Positions 47,341-57,771 of a DNA stretch of 64,000 bases are shown here, piece by piece. The translations under genes and the position numbers were made by a program. Positions within the stretch are counted from its first letter, which is position 1. The number at the start of each line of letters is the position of its first letter. The stretch comes from an uncultured Flavobacteriaceae bacterium. GTDB taxonomy: Bacteria; Bacteroidota; Bacteroidia; Flavobacteriales; Flavobacteriaceae. Under the pieces are notes generated by a model, which saw only the letters and a program-made list of their open reading frames with translations, was not told the origin of the DNA and searched no databases. The stretch covers positions 28,541 to 92,540 of the forward strand of contig CAJQQG010000005.1 in NCBI GenBank assembly GCA_905480425.1, written 5' to 3'.

Positions 47341-47789
47341 GAGACGGACATATGATTTGGCAAGTCTTTTAAAAAACTATATTGTTTGTTTTTATAGTCC
47401 ATTTGACAAAAGTAATGATCAAAACCGTTTGTTACCATTAAAAATCTGCTCTTTAGAGAAAGGTTATATCGTGCAATTTGGTCAAATGTTTCTTGAGTAA
47501 TTGAAATAGAAGGGGCTTTACATTCAACAAGAATGTGATTTTCTCCTTTTAGATTTAAGACTACTACATCAAAACGTTTTTTAGTTTCATATACCTTAAT
47601 TTCCTTTTCAATTAAAATCCAAGAAGCTGGATATCCTTTGGTTTCAATAAGAAAATTTACACAATGAACACGAACCCATTCTTCTTTAGTACACATCAAC
47701 CATTTTTTGCGAACACGATCAAAAATATAGGATTTATTTTCCTTATTTTTGATTATCACATTATAGTTGGGAAAATTAAGTTTTTCCAT
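47337..47789 (-). CDS. Stand-alone HSDR_N (type I restriction R-subunit N-terminal) nuclease-fold protein
   Basis: This protein of about 150 residues begins MEKLNFPNYNVIIKNKENK and carries FDRVRKKWLMCTKEEWVRVHCVNFLIETKGYPASWILIEKEIKV, typical of the HSDR_N_2 family. The PD-(D/E)xK core appears as RFDVVVLNLKGENHILVECKAP (Asp, then ExK). The ORF track starts at a TTG 15 nt upstream; ATG 47789 is preferred. There is no HsdM, HsdS or helicase nearby, so it is not part of a type I restriction system. It is divergent from holA in a 27-nt gap and overlaps the GT2 gene by 4 nt. Confidence 0.82.
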   Translation of the reverse strand: MEKLNFPNYNVIIKNKENKSYIFDRVRKKWLMCTKEEWVRVHCVNFLIETKGYPASWILIEKEIKVYETKKRFDVVVLNLKGENHILVECKAPSISITQETFDQIARYNLSLKSRFLMVTNGFDHYFCQMDYKNKQYSFLKDLPNHMSVS

Positions 47790-47816
47790 GTTGTAAAAAT
47801 GCAATAAATTTTTAAG

Positions 47817-48821
47817 ATGAAAGAGTTCTATACGCTACTTTCCAAGATTGAAAAAAACCAGTTCTCTCCATTTTATTTATTGGCAGGGACTGAAGGGTAT
47901 TTTATTGACGCAATTACAGATGCACTAATTAGCAGGCTGGTTAAAGAGGACTCTAAAGATTTTGATTGTACTTATTTTTATGGAAAAGAGATAGTACCCT
48001 CTGACATTATTGAGACGGCTAAACGATATCCTATGATTGCGAAATACAATGTTGTGATAATTAAAGAAGCACAATTTATAAGGAAAGAACTCTTAGATGA
48101 ATTGATTTCTTATTTGGAAAATCCAATGCCCCACAGTATTGTTATTTTAAATTACAAAAATAAAGTCTTTAATAAAACCAGGAAGTTTTATAAAGCAGCA
48201 CTCAAAATAGGAGAAGTTTTATTAGTGAAACCTCTATACGATAATCAATTAGTTCCATGGGTTACGAATCAAGCTGATCAATTAAATCTTTCGATTGATC
48301 CCAAAGCTGCGGTAATGTTATCTCAATTCATTGGGGCCGATCTAAGCACCCTTAATAATGAATTGATTAAACTTAAGCTTGTTGTAAATGATGGAGAAGT
48401 CATTACTGATGAACACATAGAAGCTCATGTTGGAATTAGTAAAGAGTTTAATAATTTTGAATTTCAAAAAGCCATTGGAATAGGAAAATTCTCAAAAGCT
48501 TTTCAAATTATTCAATATTTTTATAGAAACCCAAAAAATAATCCACTTACATTAACACTTTCAACATTATATAGTTTTTTTCAGAAGCTTCTTATTATTA
48601 AGGGATTAAAAAATCAGTCTAATGTAGCATCTGTAATAGCTGTAAATCCTTATTTTGTAAGTGATTATAAAGCTGCTGCGAGTCGATTAACTATGCGACA
48701 GATAACAATGGGGTTGAAGCATATATTAGAAGCTGATTTAAAAAGTAAAGGAATTGAAGGTGTAAATAATGATTCAAAAAGCATTTTAGAAGAATTACTT
48801 ATTAAGCTTTTCACGCTCTAG
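47817..48821 (+). CDS. holA: DNA polymerase III subunit delta
   Basis: This 334-residue clamp-loader subunit opens the beta clamp. The N-terminal FYLLAGTEGYFIDAITDALI, the central YLENPMPHSIVILNYKNKVFNKTRKFYKA, and the helical domain III (FQKAIGIGKFSKAFQIIQYFYRNPKNNPLTLTLSTLYSFFQKLLII) are typical of Bacteroidota HolA. It has no functional Walker motif, as expected for delta. It ends one base before the convergent E1 gene. Confidence 0.92.
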   Translation: MKEFYTLLSKIEKNQFSPFYLLAGTEGYFIDAITDALISRLVKEDSKDFDCTYFYGKEIVPSDIIETAKRYPMIAKYNVVIIKEAQFIRKELLDELISYLENPMPHSIVILNYKNKVFNKTRKFYKAALKIGEVLLVKPLYDNQLVPWVTNQADQLNLSIDPKAAVMLSQFIGADLSTLNNELIKLKLVVNDGEVITDEHIEAHVGISKEFNNFEFQKAIGIGKFSKAFQIIQYFYRNPKNNPLTLTLSTLYSFFQKLLIIKGLKNQSNVASVIAVNPYFVSDYKAAASRLTMRQITMGLKHILEADLKSKGIEGVNNDSKSILEELLIKLFTL

Positions 48822-51230
48822 TTATGATGGGAATTTTGTTGGATTAGCTTCATGCATTATGGCATATACTGCTTCAAAAATATCATCTTCAGAAGGTTTT
48901 GAAAAATAATCGCCATCACCACCATAAGCTGGACGATGTGCTTTTGCTGATAAAAGTTTAGGAGCACTATCTAATAACGAGTAAACATTTTGTTTTTCGA
49001 TAAGTTGCTGTAATATATATGAAGAAGCACCTCCAGGAACATCTTCGTCAACAATCAAGAGACGGTTAGTTTTTAAAATACTATCTCGTATATCTTCACT
49101 TAAATCAAAAGGGATTAAGCTTTGAAGATCAATAACTTCTATATGGATTCCAACCTGTTCTAACTGTTTTGAAGTTGCTTCCACAATTCTGAGGGTAGAA
49201 CCATAAGAAATTACGGTAACATCATTTCCTTCAATTAGAACCTCAATTTTCCCTAAAGCTATTGTAAATTCACCAAGATTTGAGGGAATAGTTTCTTTAA
49301 CACCATAGCCATTTAGAGATTCAACAACAATGGCGGGTTGGTCAATTTGAAGTAAAGTATTATAAAAACCTGCAGCTTGGGTCATGTTTCTAGGAACTAG
49401 AATATGTATACCACGCAGTAAATGAATCATACCTCCCATTGGTGATCCAGAATGCCAAATTCCCTCTAACCGATGTCCTCTAGTTCTAATTATTAATGGA
49501 GCAATTTGTTTTCCAATAGTGCGATAATTCATTGAAGCTAAGTCATCACTTAAAATTTGAATACAATATAAAATATAATCCAAATATTGAATTTCAGCTA
49601 TAGGTCTTAGACCTCTTAATGCTAATCCAATTCCTTGACCAGCTATTGTAACTTCTCTTATACCTGTATCGAAAATTCTTAATTCTCCAAATTTTGTTTG
49701 AAGTCCTTCTAATCCATGATTTACATCTCCAATTTTCCCTACATCCTCACCAAAAATTAAAAGGTTATCATGTTTTTTGAGAAGTAATTCAAAATTATCT
49801 CTAATTATAACACGACCATCAACAAGTTGACTATTATCGTTATATATAGCTGGGACAGTTTTAAAAGCTAATAACTCTTTTTTTGAAACAGTATATAAAT
49901 GTGACGAAATCCGATCGCTTACAAAGGAAGTAAGTTTTACCAACCAATTTATGAACTCATTTACTTGAGCATCGGGATATTTTACTAGAATCATTTTAAT
50001 TTGTCTTCCAGCTGAGATAATATCTTTATATCCTAGGTCAATCACTTTATCTAAATTAGAGAATATAACCTGCAACTTTGTGTCATTGTGTGTTTGTGTT
50101 TTTAACACATTTAAAAAAGAAAGTAATTGTTCTTTCTCTTTTATAATCGGTGCTTTGTATGCATTCCATGCATTTTTTCGAGAGACTTTTACACTTTTCT
50201 TTGCGTCATTTTCAATTTGAACTAACTCACTTTCTTTTGCTATACCTTCTGCAATCATCCAAGCACGCATTATATCATTACAGTCGTGTTTTTTTTCCCA
50301 ATTAAGACGTTCTTTCGATTTATATCGTTCATGAGAACCAGAAGAAGAATGTCCAAGGGGCTGTGTTAGTTCAGTTACATGAACCAGCACAGGTACATGA
50401 TCTTGACGCGCTATTTTTGAAGCAAATTGATACGCATCTATTAATGCTAAATAATCCCATCCTTTTACAGTAATTATTTCAAATCCAGCAGCAGCATCGG
50501 TCCGCTGAAATCCTTTAAGGGCCTCTGAAATACTTTCTTTAACTGTTTGATCTTTATTTGATACGGAGATGCCATATTCATCATCCCAAACGCTTATAAC
50601 CATAGGTACTTGCATCACACCTGCTGCATTAAGTGTTTCAAAAAACATACCTTCACTAGTACTTGCATTCCCAATAGTTCCCCAAGCAATTTCATTTCCG
50701 TTTTTGGAAAACAAATCATCATTGTGGGTCTTGAGATTTCGGTACACTTTTGAGGCTTGTGCTAACCCTAAAAGGCGGGGCATTTGGGATCCAGTGGGAG
50801 AGATATCACCACTATGATTTTTTTGATCGATTACCCTTAGCCAGTTCCCCTTACTATCTCTACTTGCGGTAACAAAATGTCCTCCCATTTGTCTACCACC
50901 AGACATGGGTTCACGTTCAATATCTAAATCAGCATATAGAGCTGCAAAAACATTATCAACTGTAAGAAGTCCTTGAGCAAATAAAAGTGTTTGATCTCTA
51001 TAGTAACCTGACCTAAAATCTCCTTTCTTAAAGAAATGGTTCATCGCAAGTTGAGGTAATTCTTTACCATCTCCAAAAATTCCAAATTTACCTTTTCCAG
51101 AAAACACTTCTCGTCTTCCTAGATAACTACATTCTCTACTTAAAATAGCAATTTTGTAATCTTCTAACACCTGTTTTTTGAAGGCAGTAAAATTAATTTT
51201 ACGATCTTCTTCTTGTTTCTGAATCCTCAT
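48822..51230 (-). CDS. Fused alpha/beta E1 component of a 2-oxo-acid dehydrogenase complex
   Basis: This 802-residue thiamine-diphosphate enzyme has the alpha half at about residues 20-440 and the beta half at 450-800. The alpha part has GGRQMGGHFVTAS and a modified ThDP block TIGNASTSEGMFFETLNAAG...VWDDEYGISVSN. The beta part has GEDVGKIGDVNHGLEGLQTKFGELRIFDTGIREVTIAGQGIGLAL and IIRTRGHRLEGIWHSGSPMGG. The usual first residues of the ThDP motif, GDG, are GNA here. The likely substrate is a branched-chain 2-oxo acid, feeding acyl-CoA. The ORF-track TTG at 51242 is part of the -7 box TAATTTTG; ATG at 51230 is the start. Confidence 0.9.
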   Translation of the reverse strand: MRIQKQEEDRKINFTAFKKQVLEDYKIAILSRECSYLGRREVFSGKGKFGIFGDGKELPQLAMNHFFKKGDFRSGYYRDQTLLFAQGLLTVDNVFAALYADLDIEREPMSGGRQMGGHFVTASRDSKGNWLRVIDQKNHSGDISPTGSQMPRLLGLAQASKVYRNLKTHNDDLFSKNGNEIAWGTIGNASTSEGMFFETLNAAGVMQVPMVISVWDDEYGISVSNKDQTVKESISEALKGFQRTDAAAGFEIITVKGWDYLALIDAYQFASKIARQDHVPVLVHVTELTQPLGHSSSGSHERYKSKERLNWEKKHDCNDIMRAWMIAEGIAKESELVQIENDAKKSVKVSRKNAWNAYKAPIIKEKEQLLSFLNVLKTQTHNDTKLQVIFSNLDKVIDLGYKDIISAGRQIKMILVKYPDAQVNEFINWLVKLTSFVSDRISSHLYTVSKKELLAFKTVPAIYNDNSQLVDGRVIIRDNFELLLKKHDNLLIFGEDVGKIGDVNHGLEGLQTKFGELRIFDTGIREVTIAGQGIGLALRGLRPIAEIQYLDYILYCIQILSDDLASMNYRTIGKQIAPLIIRTRGHRLEGIWHSGSPMGGMIHLLRGIHILVPRNMTQAAGFYNTLLQIDQPAIVVESLNGYGVKETIPSNLGEFTIALGKIEVLIEGNDVTVISYGSTLRIVEATSKQLEQVGIHIEVIDLQSLIPFDLSEDIRDSILKTNRLLIVDEDVPGGASSYILQQLIEKQNVYSLLDSAPKLLSAKAHRPAYGGDGDYFSKPSEDDIFEAVYAIMHEANPTKFPS

Positions 51231-51239
51231 ATTGTAGGG

Positions 51240-51247
51240 CAAAATTA
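51240..51247 (-). promoter_or_regulatory. -7 box of the fused E1 gene
   Basis: TAATTTTG on the minus strand ends 9 nt before the ATG at 51230, so the predicted leader is about 5 nt. No well-spaced TTG is seen. Confidence 0.5.
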
Positions 51248-51314
51248 CAAAAAATTAAGTAGTACTTAAACTCGAGAGAATGTTGGTTTTTATTTAAGAT
51301 GATAAGCACTTAGT

Positions 51315-54179
51315 TTAAAACCATTTACGGGTAAACAAACTGGTTAGTGTACTAAAACTCGGATCTAAATTGAAACGGATTTTGGCAGCAAATTTTGGTT
51401 GTATGAATTCAAATCCATTAGACGAAAAAATGGGTAGATATATTTCTAAATAATCAGGACTAAAATTTAATTTAATTCCTGAATCGAAATATGCATTAGT
51501 ATCTAAATTATAGTTTTTTAATACTCCTACATCTCCATATAATTCTATCCATTTCCAAACTCCCATAGAAATGTTTAGGGAAGCCATAAAGTCATTAGCA
51601 GTTGATTGTGCAAAGATTGATTTAAACCCACCTTCTGCGGGAATAAATTGCTGACTATAAATCCCAGCAGTTTCAGAGCGTCCTAAATATCTATATAGAA
51701 AAAGATAGTCTGTAGGACGATTTAAATTAAAATCAAAGAATTGATTTTCTAATGCGTTGTGCCATAAAAATTTTCCTACAAATAATCTTGCACTTATTTG
51801 TCTTCCGCTTGGAAACAGTTTACGAACTTCTCCAGTAAATTGAATTTTACTAAAAGTATTGGATAGTTCTATGTTTGTATGTGTACTAAAATAATCAATG
51901 GTATTATTTCTAGTTAGAATATGACGTAAATTAAGAATACTATAATCAGGGTTAGAAATAACATTAGGAGATTTTTCCCTAAACACATTATACCATGCCA
52001 ATAGAAGGTACTGTCTTTTATTGTCTCTAATATTTTTTGGCCTAAAAGACCAAGTTATAGAGGGGATTAATACAGAGTAACGGTAATTAGAATCGTAATG
52101 AAAACTACTGCCAGAAACCCTAAAACGAGTAAGGTAATTTTTACTTTCTGCTTTGAAGAGCTTATAATCTACTTTAAAAAAGCCAACAATATCTTTTTCA
52201 ATAAAAGAGTATTGTGGATGAAAATCAAATTCAAAAGCTCTATTTTTAATACGACTATTATAAAAACGAATTCCCGAAGTGATTCCATCATAAATATTAA
52301 AGTCAAAGACGGGATGAAACAAAATCTGCTCCCTTTTTAGATTTTCAGAATCTTTAATTAAGGTGAATTTTAAAGGTTTTATACCCAATGGAGTATTGAT
52401 TGGTCTCCAGTTATTTGATTTAATCCCTTCTGGGAAATTAATATTAGGATTTATTGCGACGAAATCTGCTTTTTTTTGCTCCCAAGTTATTATTGTGTCA
52501 CTTTTTCCTAATGTTACCCATTGTTCCTTGATTATTTTATCATCTTTTATTAAGCCAATTAAAACAGGTATTTTTCGTTGATCTCTACTAATTACGCTAA
52601 AACGAATAGAATCATTTAATTTTTCAAGGCCACTGATTTTAATATCAAAAGATTTTCTTTTCCCTAAATAATCTTTCAAAAACCAATCGATGTTTTGATC
52701 ACCACTTCTTAGTAATTCTTCAAAATCTATTGATCCACTTGAAGATAAATATGTTTTAATAATTTCTGGTAGCCAATTTGATTGTTGAGAAGTTTCAATA
52801 TATCGTAATCCAACACCTACATGGTTTGGACTTCCTATTTTTTCATTAAACCTACTAAGCCTATCTTTTGATAGTTTGTCTGTTTGATGAATATTTGAAT
52901 GCTCCACAAACTCATAAATAAATTCATATGCATCGTTAAACTTTATTTTGGAAGCACTATAGTTTTTAAGAAGTTTAAAATTTAATATTTTGAAATCAGC
53001 AAGACTTCCTAACATTTTTTCATCTGGATAAAATTCTTCAATATATTTTATCATGGCATAGGTTTGAATTCCACCAATTATCCAGTGATATTTTCGTTTG
53101 TCAATAAGTAAATTTCGATTTAGATACCTTCCGAAATATGCTTTTAAAAATTTAATCTCATAAAAAAAAGTGTCTGAAAAAAACTTAATATTAATGTTCT
53201 TGTTCTTGGATATTTTAACTGTTGTTTGTAATTGATTTAAACCATAAAAAGGGTTTTTATCATAACTTGATTTTAAAATCATCACCTTTTTGTTTGGAAA
53301 TGGAGTAAATATGGTATCAGCATATTGAATAATTCGTTCTAAGGTGTTTTTTAAATTAATTGCATTTTTATCTGGAGGCAGTAAATCGGTAATAACTTCT
53401 TTACCGTTTTCTAGTTTAATCGTTGTGAAATAATTGGTAGTGTCAAAAACAAAATCGGCTTGTATTCTTCTGTTATCAACGAAAATACTGTGTTTATTAA
53501 CACCATCAACTGTAGTTTCTGTTTCCAATAAGTTGCTATTTAAAAAATAGTTTTTGGGGTAGTGCCAGGTAATTACATAGTTTGCTGGGTTTCCACTGAA
53601 ATCATTCAAATCTAAATTACTAGTTAATAACCAAGAACCTTTTATAAACGGTGCAACTGAAATGTTCCAATGGTTTAAATACACTCGTCCATTATCATTA
53701 ATACCCATACCTGTGAACTTACTGTCTGGAATTTTTATTACATATGAAAGTAAGAGGGTAGTGGTTTCGCCTGGTTCTAGAAATTTAGGTAAAACAACTT
53801 TAATGATATCAGGTTGTTTTTCAATTAGATTCCATTCTAATGAATAATCAATTCCTTTAATAGTGTCAATCTGGGTGAATCCTAATTTACTTTTAGATGA
53901 TAAATAAAATTTTCTATTAAAATCTTCCGAAAATCTTTTGGCTAGTGGTGTTTTAGTATCTCTATAGGCATTAATCCAATTCTGTAAATAAAGAATGTTA
54001 GTTCTTTCTTTACCTGGATTTGTAAAATTTATTTGTTGACTTATTTCAATACTTTTCTGTTCAATATTTAAAGTTGCATCAATTGAATAGCCTATTTCTT
54101 GAGCCCCTATGTTTGTTGCCAAAAATCCTAGTACAAATAGCCAACTAAAAATATTATTAGAAACAAGTAATTTTATCAT
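51315..54179 (-). CDS. M1 aminopeptidase-like protein without zinc ligands, fused to a C-terminal beta-barrel-like region
   Basis: This 954-residue exported protein has a signal peptide (MIKLLVSNNIFSWLFVLGFLATNIGAQ). Residues ~30-560 follow the M1 layout: an N-terminal beta domain, then KKVMILKSSYDKNPFYGLNQLQ where GAMEN-like sequence would be, and KRKYHWIIGGIQTYAMIKYIEEFYPDE where the W-x-x-EG-x-x-Y block belongs. HExxH is absent and the EG glutamate is Gly, so zinc cannot bind in the usual way. From about 630 the sequence is strand-rich with alternating aromatic residues (FDFHPQYSFIEKDIVGFFKVDYKLF), like an outer-membrane barrel. The start overlaps the LOG stop by one base. Confidence 0.75.
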   Translation of the reverse strand: MIKLLVSNNIFSWLFVLGFLATNIGAQEIGYSIDATLNIEQKSIEISQQINFTNPGKERTNILYLQNWINAYRDTKTPLAKRFSEDFNRKFYLSSKSKLGFTQIDTIKGIDYSLEWNLIEKQPDIIKVVLPKFLEPGETTTLLLSYVIKIPDSKFTGMGINDNGRVYLNHWNISVAPFIKGSWLLTSNLDLNDFSGNPANYVITWHYPKNYFLNSNLLETETTVDGVNKHSIFVDNRRIQADFVFDTTNYFTTIKLENGKEVITDLLPPDKNAINLKNTLERIIQYADTIFTPFPNKKVMILKSSYDKNPFYGLNQLQTTVKISKNKNINIKFFSDTFFYEIKFLKAYFGRYLNRNLLIDKRKYHWIIGGIQTYAMIKYIEEFYPDEKMLGSLADFKILNFKLLKNYSASKIKFNDAYEFIYEFVEHSNIHQTDKLSKDRLSRFNEKIGSPNHVGVGLRYIETSQQSNWLPEIIKTYLSSSGSIDFEELLRSGDQNIDWFLKDYLGKRKSFDIKISGLEKLNDSIRFSVISRDQRKIPVLIGLIKDDKIIKEQWVTLGKSDTIITWEQKKADFVAINPNINFPEGIKSNNWRPINTPLGIKPLKFTLIKDSENLKREQILFHPVFDFNIYDGITSGIRFYNSRIKNRAFEFDFHPQYSFIEKDIVGFFKVDYKLFKAESKNYLTRFRVSGSSFHYDSNYRYSVLIPSITWSFRPKNIRDNKRQYLLLAWYNVFREKSPNVISNPDYSILNLRHILTRNNTIDYFSTHTNIELSNTFSKIQFTGEVRKLFPSGRQISARLFVGKFLWHNALENQFFDFNLNRPTDYLFLYRYLGRSETAGIYSQQFIPAEGGFKSIFAQSTANDFMASLNISMGVWKWIELYGDVGVLKNYNLDTNAYFDSGIKLNFSPDYLEIYLPIFSSNGFEFIQPKFAAKIRFNLDPSFSTLTSLFTRKWF

Positions 54180-54862
54180 TAAAAATTAGGTTTAAAATTA
54201 TTGTTACTATAAAAACGATCTAAACAAGCCATAACTTCTTCAGCACTATCGACTATCTCAAGTAGCTCAATATCTTTTGGGCTAATATTTTTTTCATTCA
54301 ATAAAGTGTTTTTTAACCAATAAACTAAACCTCTCCAATACATTGTCCCAACAAGTATAATTGGAAATTTAGCCACTTTAGAAGTCTGAATTAGTGTAAA
54401 AGCTTCAAATAATTCATCTAAAGTACCAACTCCTCCTGGCATGACAACAAAACCCTGAGCGTATTTCACAAACATAACTTTACGAACAAAAAAGTAATGG
54501 AAATCAATTAATTTATCTTGATCAATATAAGGATTACTATATTGTTCAAATGGAAGATTAATGTTTAGTCCAACGGAAGCACCCCCACCTTTCTGAGCAC
54601 CTCTATTCGCTGCTTCCATGATTCCAGGACCGCCACCACTAATTATACCATAGCCAGATTTACTTATTGCTTCAGCTATGTCTACTGTTAATTTATATGT
54701 AGGATGATCTTCTGGGGTACGAGCAGATCCAAATATCGAAATACAAGGTCCTATAGCACTTAATTTCTCATAACCTTCAACGAACTCACTCATTATTTTG
54801 AAAAGTGCCCAGGAATCATTTGTTTTTATTTTATTCCAGTTTTTATTTTGATTTGTTTTCAT
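54179..54862 (-). CDS. LOG/TIGR00730 family Rossmann-fold nucleotide hydrolase
   Basis: This 227-residue protein contains GPCISIFGSARTPEDHPTYKLTVDIAEAISKSGYGIISGGGPGIMEAANRGA and the active-site block VVMPGGVGTLDELFEAFTLIQTSKV (PGGxGTxxE). The family hydrolyses cytokinin riboside 5'-phosphates or other nucleoside monophosphates at the N-glycosidic bond. It overlaps the uvrA stop by 4 nt (ATGA) and touches the M1-like gene start by one base (TAATG), so it is very likely part of one transcript. Confidence 0.9.
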   Translation of the reverse strand: MKTNQNKNWNKIKTNDSWALFKIMSEFVEGYEKLSAIGPCISIFGSARTPEDHPTYKLTVDIAEAISKSGYGIISGGGPGIMEAANRGAQKGGGASVGLNINLPFEQYSNPYIDQDKLIDFHYFFVRKVMFVKYAQGFVVMPGGVGTLDELFEAFTLIQTSKVAKFPIILVGTMYWRGLVYWLKNTLLNEKNISPKDIELLEIVDSAEEVMACLDRFYSNNNFKPNF

Positions 54863-57714
54863 AATAAAGAAGGTTTTAGGTGTTGTTGAAATTCTTTCTC
54901 AAGGAAAATTGCGGTATGGCTTTTTGAGTTTTCGATTATTTCTTCGGGAGTTCCACAACAAATTAATTCTCCACCATAACGCCCCCCCTCAGGTCCAATG
55001 TCAATTATATGATCCACATGCTTGATAACATCTAAATTATGTTCTATAATAAGAACAGTATTTCCTTTTTCTACTAGAACATCTAGTACGTCTAGTAAAA
55101 CTCTAATATCTTCAAAATGAAGACCAGTAGTAGGTTCATCTAATATATACAAGGTATTTCCCGTATCTTTTTTAGACAATTCACTAGCTAATTTTATACG
55201 TTGGGCTTCACCACCAGATAGGGTAGTGGATGATTGCCCTAAGGTAACATATCCTAAACCTACATCTTGAATCATTTTTACTTTTCGATATATTTTAGGA
55301 ATAGGTTTAAAAAAAGAACAGGCTTCATTTATTGACATGTTTAGAGCATCAGAAATTGATTTTCCTTTGTAACGTATTTCAAGTGTTTCTCTATTAAATC
55401 TTTTCCCTTGACAACTTTCACATTCTACATAAACATCAGGTAAAAAGTTCATTTCAATAACTTTCATCCCTCCGCCTCGACATGTTTCACAACGTCCTCC
55501 TACTACATTAAAACTAAATCTCCCAGGCTTATATCCTCTAATTTGTGCTTCAGGCGTAAGTGTAAATAAACTTCTAATTTCGCTAAAAACACCACAATAT
55601 GTAGCTGGATTACTTCTGGGTGTCCTTCCAATGGGACTTTGATTAATATCTACAACTTTATCAATGTACTCTAGGCCTGAAATTTTTTTATATGGAAGTG
55701 GAACTTTAACGCCATTGAAAATATGAGCATTTAGAATTGGATATAGGGTCCCGTTGACTAAAGTTGATTTACCACTGCCGGAAACACCAGTAATTCCGAT
55801 CATTAAACCCAAAGGGAAATCAACAGTTATATTTTTAAGATTATTGCCAGTGCAACCTGATAGAGTTAATTTAGTTCCTTTGCCTGTTCTTCTGTTAACT
55901 GGAATTTTTATTTGTAGGGTATTATTGAGATATTTTGAGGTTAAGGTATCTTCTTTTAATATACTATTTGGAGTCCCTTGCGAAATGATTTCACCACCAT
56001 TTCTTCCGGCAAAAGGACCAATATCAATAAGATGGTCCGCACGAAGCATTATCTCTTTATCGTGTTCTACAACCAGTACAGAATTCCCTAGGTCTTTTAA
56101 GGCAATTAGGGAATTAATTAATCTATCATTATCTCTTTGATGAAGTCCTATGCTGGGTTCGTCAAGTATATATAATACCCCTACCAATTGTGAGCCGATT
56201 TGTGTAGCTAATCTAATACGCTGTGCCTCTCCACCTGAAAGAGACTTTGATGAGCGATTAAGTTGTAAATATTGTAGACCTACATCTAATAAAAATTGTA
56301 ATCTAACAAGAATTTCCTTTATAATTTCTGATCCAATTTTCTTTTCGTTTGCACTTAAATTATTAGAAAGATCAGCAATCCATTCATGTAAATCTTTTAG
56401 GTCCATTGATACCAAATTGGAAATTGTTTTATTATTTAATTTAAAATGAAGAGCTTCTTTTTTCAAACGTGAACCATTACATGCTACACAATTATAACTA
56501 TCCATATAGGATGCTGCCCATCTTTTAATACTCGCACTAGCAGCTTCTTTATAAGAAGATTCTAAATAATTTTCCAACCCTTCAAAATCAATTTTATAAG
56601 TTCTTGTCAATCCAAGTGAAGTCGAGGGAATTTCAAATTTCTCCTGACTTCCTTTTAAAATGATTTGCATCGCTTTTGGTGGAATCGTTTTAATAGTGTC
56701 TGTTAAAGAAAAATCATAACATTTTGCAATTGTTTCTATTTGCCGATAAGTCCAACTATTTTTTTTAGTCCCCATTGGTGTTAAGCCACCTTGTGCTATG
56801 GATAAGTTTTCGTCTGGAATAATTTTTTTAAGATTAACTTTATGCTGAACCCCTAAACCTTTACAATCGGGACACATTCCTTTTGGAGAATTAAAAGAAA
56901 ATGAATTGGGTTCTGGTTTGGGATAAGAAATTCCTGATGTAGAACACATTAAATTACGACTAAAATAGCGTGTTTTATCAGTATTAATGTCCATGATCAT
57001 TAAAACATCTTTACCATAATGCATTGCAGTAACTAAAGATTCATTTAATCGTTTTAAAAAATTTTCATCTTTTTTGATTTTAAAACGATCAACAACGAGT
57101 TCAATATCGTGGGTTTTATACCGATCAACTTTAAGTCCTTGCTTTAAGTCCGTAACGACACCATCAATACGAACTTTTGAAAAACCTTGACGTGACAAAG
57201 AATCGAATAACTCTCTATAGTGTCCTTTTCTAGATTTTACGATGGGTGCTAGAAACATAATTTTGCAGTCCATGTAATCTTCAAAAATTAATTTTTGAAT
57301 TTGTTGATCGGTATAACTAACCATTTTCTTGTTAGAAATATAGCTATATGCTGTTCCTACTCTGGCATAGAGTAGTCGAATATAATCATATAGTTCAGTA
57401 ATGGTGCCAACTGTTGATCGTGGACTTTTTGAAGTTGTTTTTTGTTCAATAGCAATAACTGGAGAAAGACCATCTATTTTATCCACATCTGGTCGTTCCA
57501 TAGAACCCAGAAATTGACGTACGTATGCAGAGAAGGTTTCCATATAACGACGTTGTCCCTCTGCATAAATGGTGTCAAAAGCTAAGGAAGACTTACCGCT
57601 TCCGGAAAGTCCAGTAATAACGACTAGTTTATCACGTGGAATTGTAACATTTAAGTTCTTTAAATTATGAACTCTAGCTCCTTCAATATTAATGTTATTT
57701 TCAGTTTTTTTCAT
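54859..57714 (-). CDS. uvrA: Excinuclease ABC subunit A
   Basis: This 951-residue DNA damage sensor has two ABC ATPase domains. Walker A is [27 protein letters not shown] in the first and [21 protein letters not shown] in the second, each with its LSGGEAQRI signature and DEPS/DEPT Walker B. Zinc-finger cysteines appear as [25 protein letters not shown] and [32 protein letters not shown]. The ORF-track TTG at 57729 is the end of the -7 box TATTTTTG; ATG at 57714 ([14 protein letters not shown]) is the start. Confidence 0.97.
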   Translation of the reverse strand: MKKTENNINIEGARVHNLKNLNVTIPRDKLVVITGLSGSGKSSLAFDTIYAEGQRRYMETFSAYVRQFLGSMERPDVDKIDGLSPVIAIEQKTTSKSPRSTVGTITELYDYIRLLYARVGTAYSYISNKKMVSYTDQQIQKLIFEDYMDCKIMFLAPIVKSRKGHYRELFDSLSRQGFSKVRIDGVVTDLKQGLKVDRYKTHDIELVVDRFKIKKDENFLKRLNESLVTAMHYGKDVLMIMDINTDKTRYFSRNLMCSTSGISYPKPEPNSFSFNSPKGMCPDCKGLGVQHKVNLKKIIPDENLSIAQGGLTPMGTKKNSWTYRQIETIAKCYDFSLTDTIKTIPPKAMQIILKGSQEKFEIPSTSLGLTRTYKIDFEGLENYLESSYKEAASASIKRWAASYMDSYNCVACNGSRLKKEALHFKLNNKTISNLVSMDLKDLHEWIADLSNNLSANEKKIGSEIIKEILVRLQFLLDVGLQYLQLNRSSKSLSGGEAQRIRLATQIGSQLVGVLYILDEPSIGLHQRDNDRLINSLIALKDLGNSVLVVEHDKEIMLRADHLIDIGPFAGRNGGEIISQGTPNSILKEDTLTSKYLNNTLQIKIPVNRRTGKGTKLTLSGCTGNNLKNITVDFPLGLMIGITGVSGSGKSTLVNGTLYPILNAHIFNGVKVPLPYKKISGLEYIDKVVDINQSPIGRTPRSNPATYCGVFSEIRSLFTLTPEAQIRGYKPGRFSFNVVGGRCETCRGGGMKVIEMNFLPDVYVECESCQGKRFNRETLEIRYKGKSISDALNMSINEACSFFKPIPKIYRKVKMIQDVGLGYVTLGQSSTTLSGGEAQRIKLASELSKKDTGNTLYILDEPTTGLHFEDIRVLLDVLDVLVEKGNTVLIIEHNLDVIKHVDHIIDIGPEGGRYGGELICCGTPEEIIENSKSHTAIFLEKEFQQHLKPSLL

Positions 57715-57726
57715 AAGTATAGTTCG

Positions 57727-57734
57727 CAAAAATA
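57727..57734 (-). promoter_or_regulatory. -7 box of uvrA
   Basis: TATTTTTG on the minus strand ends 12 nt before the uvrA ATG. No typical -33 TTG is present. Confidence 0.5.
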
Positions 57735-57771
57735 GAACTAATAAAGCTTTTAAACGTTAGTTGAATATAAA

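Noticed and set aside
47337-47789. A type I restriction system
   Set aside because: Only an HSDR_N-like domain is present. No helicase part, HsdM or HsdS gene is nearby, and the neighbours are holA and a glycosyltransferase.
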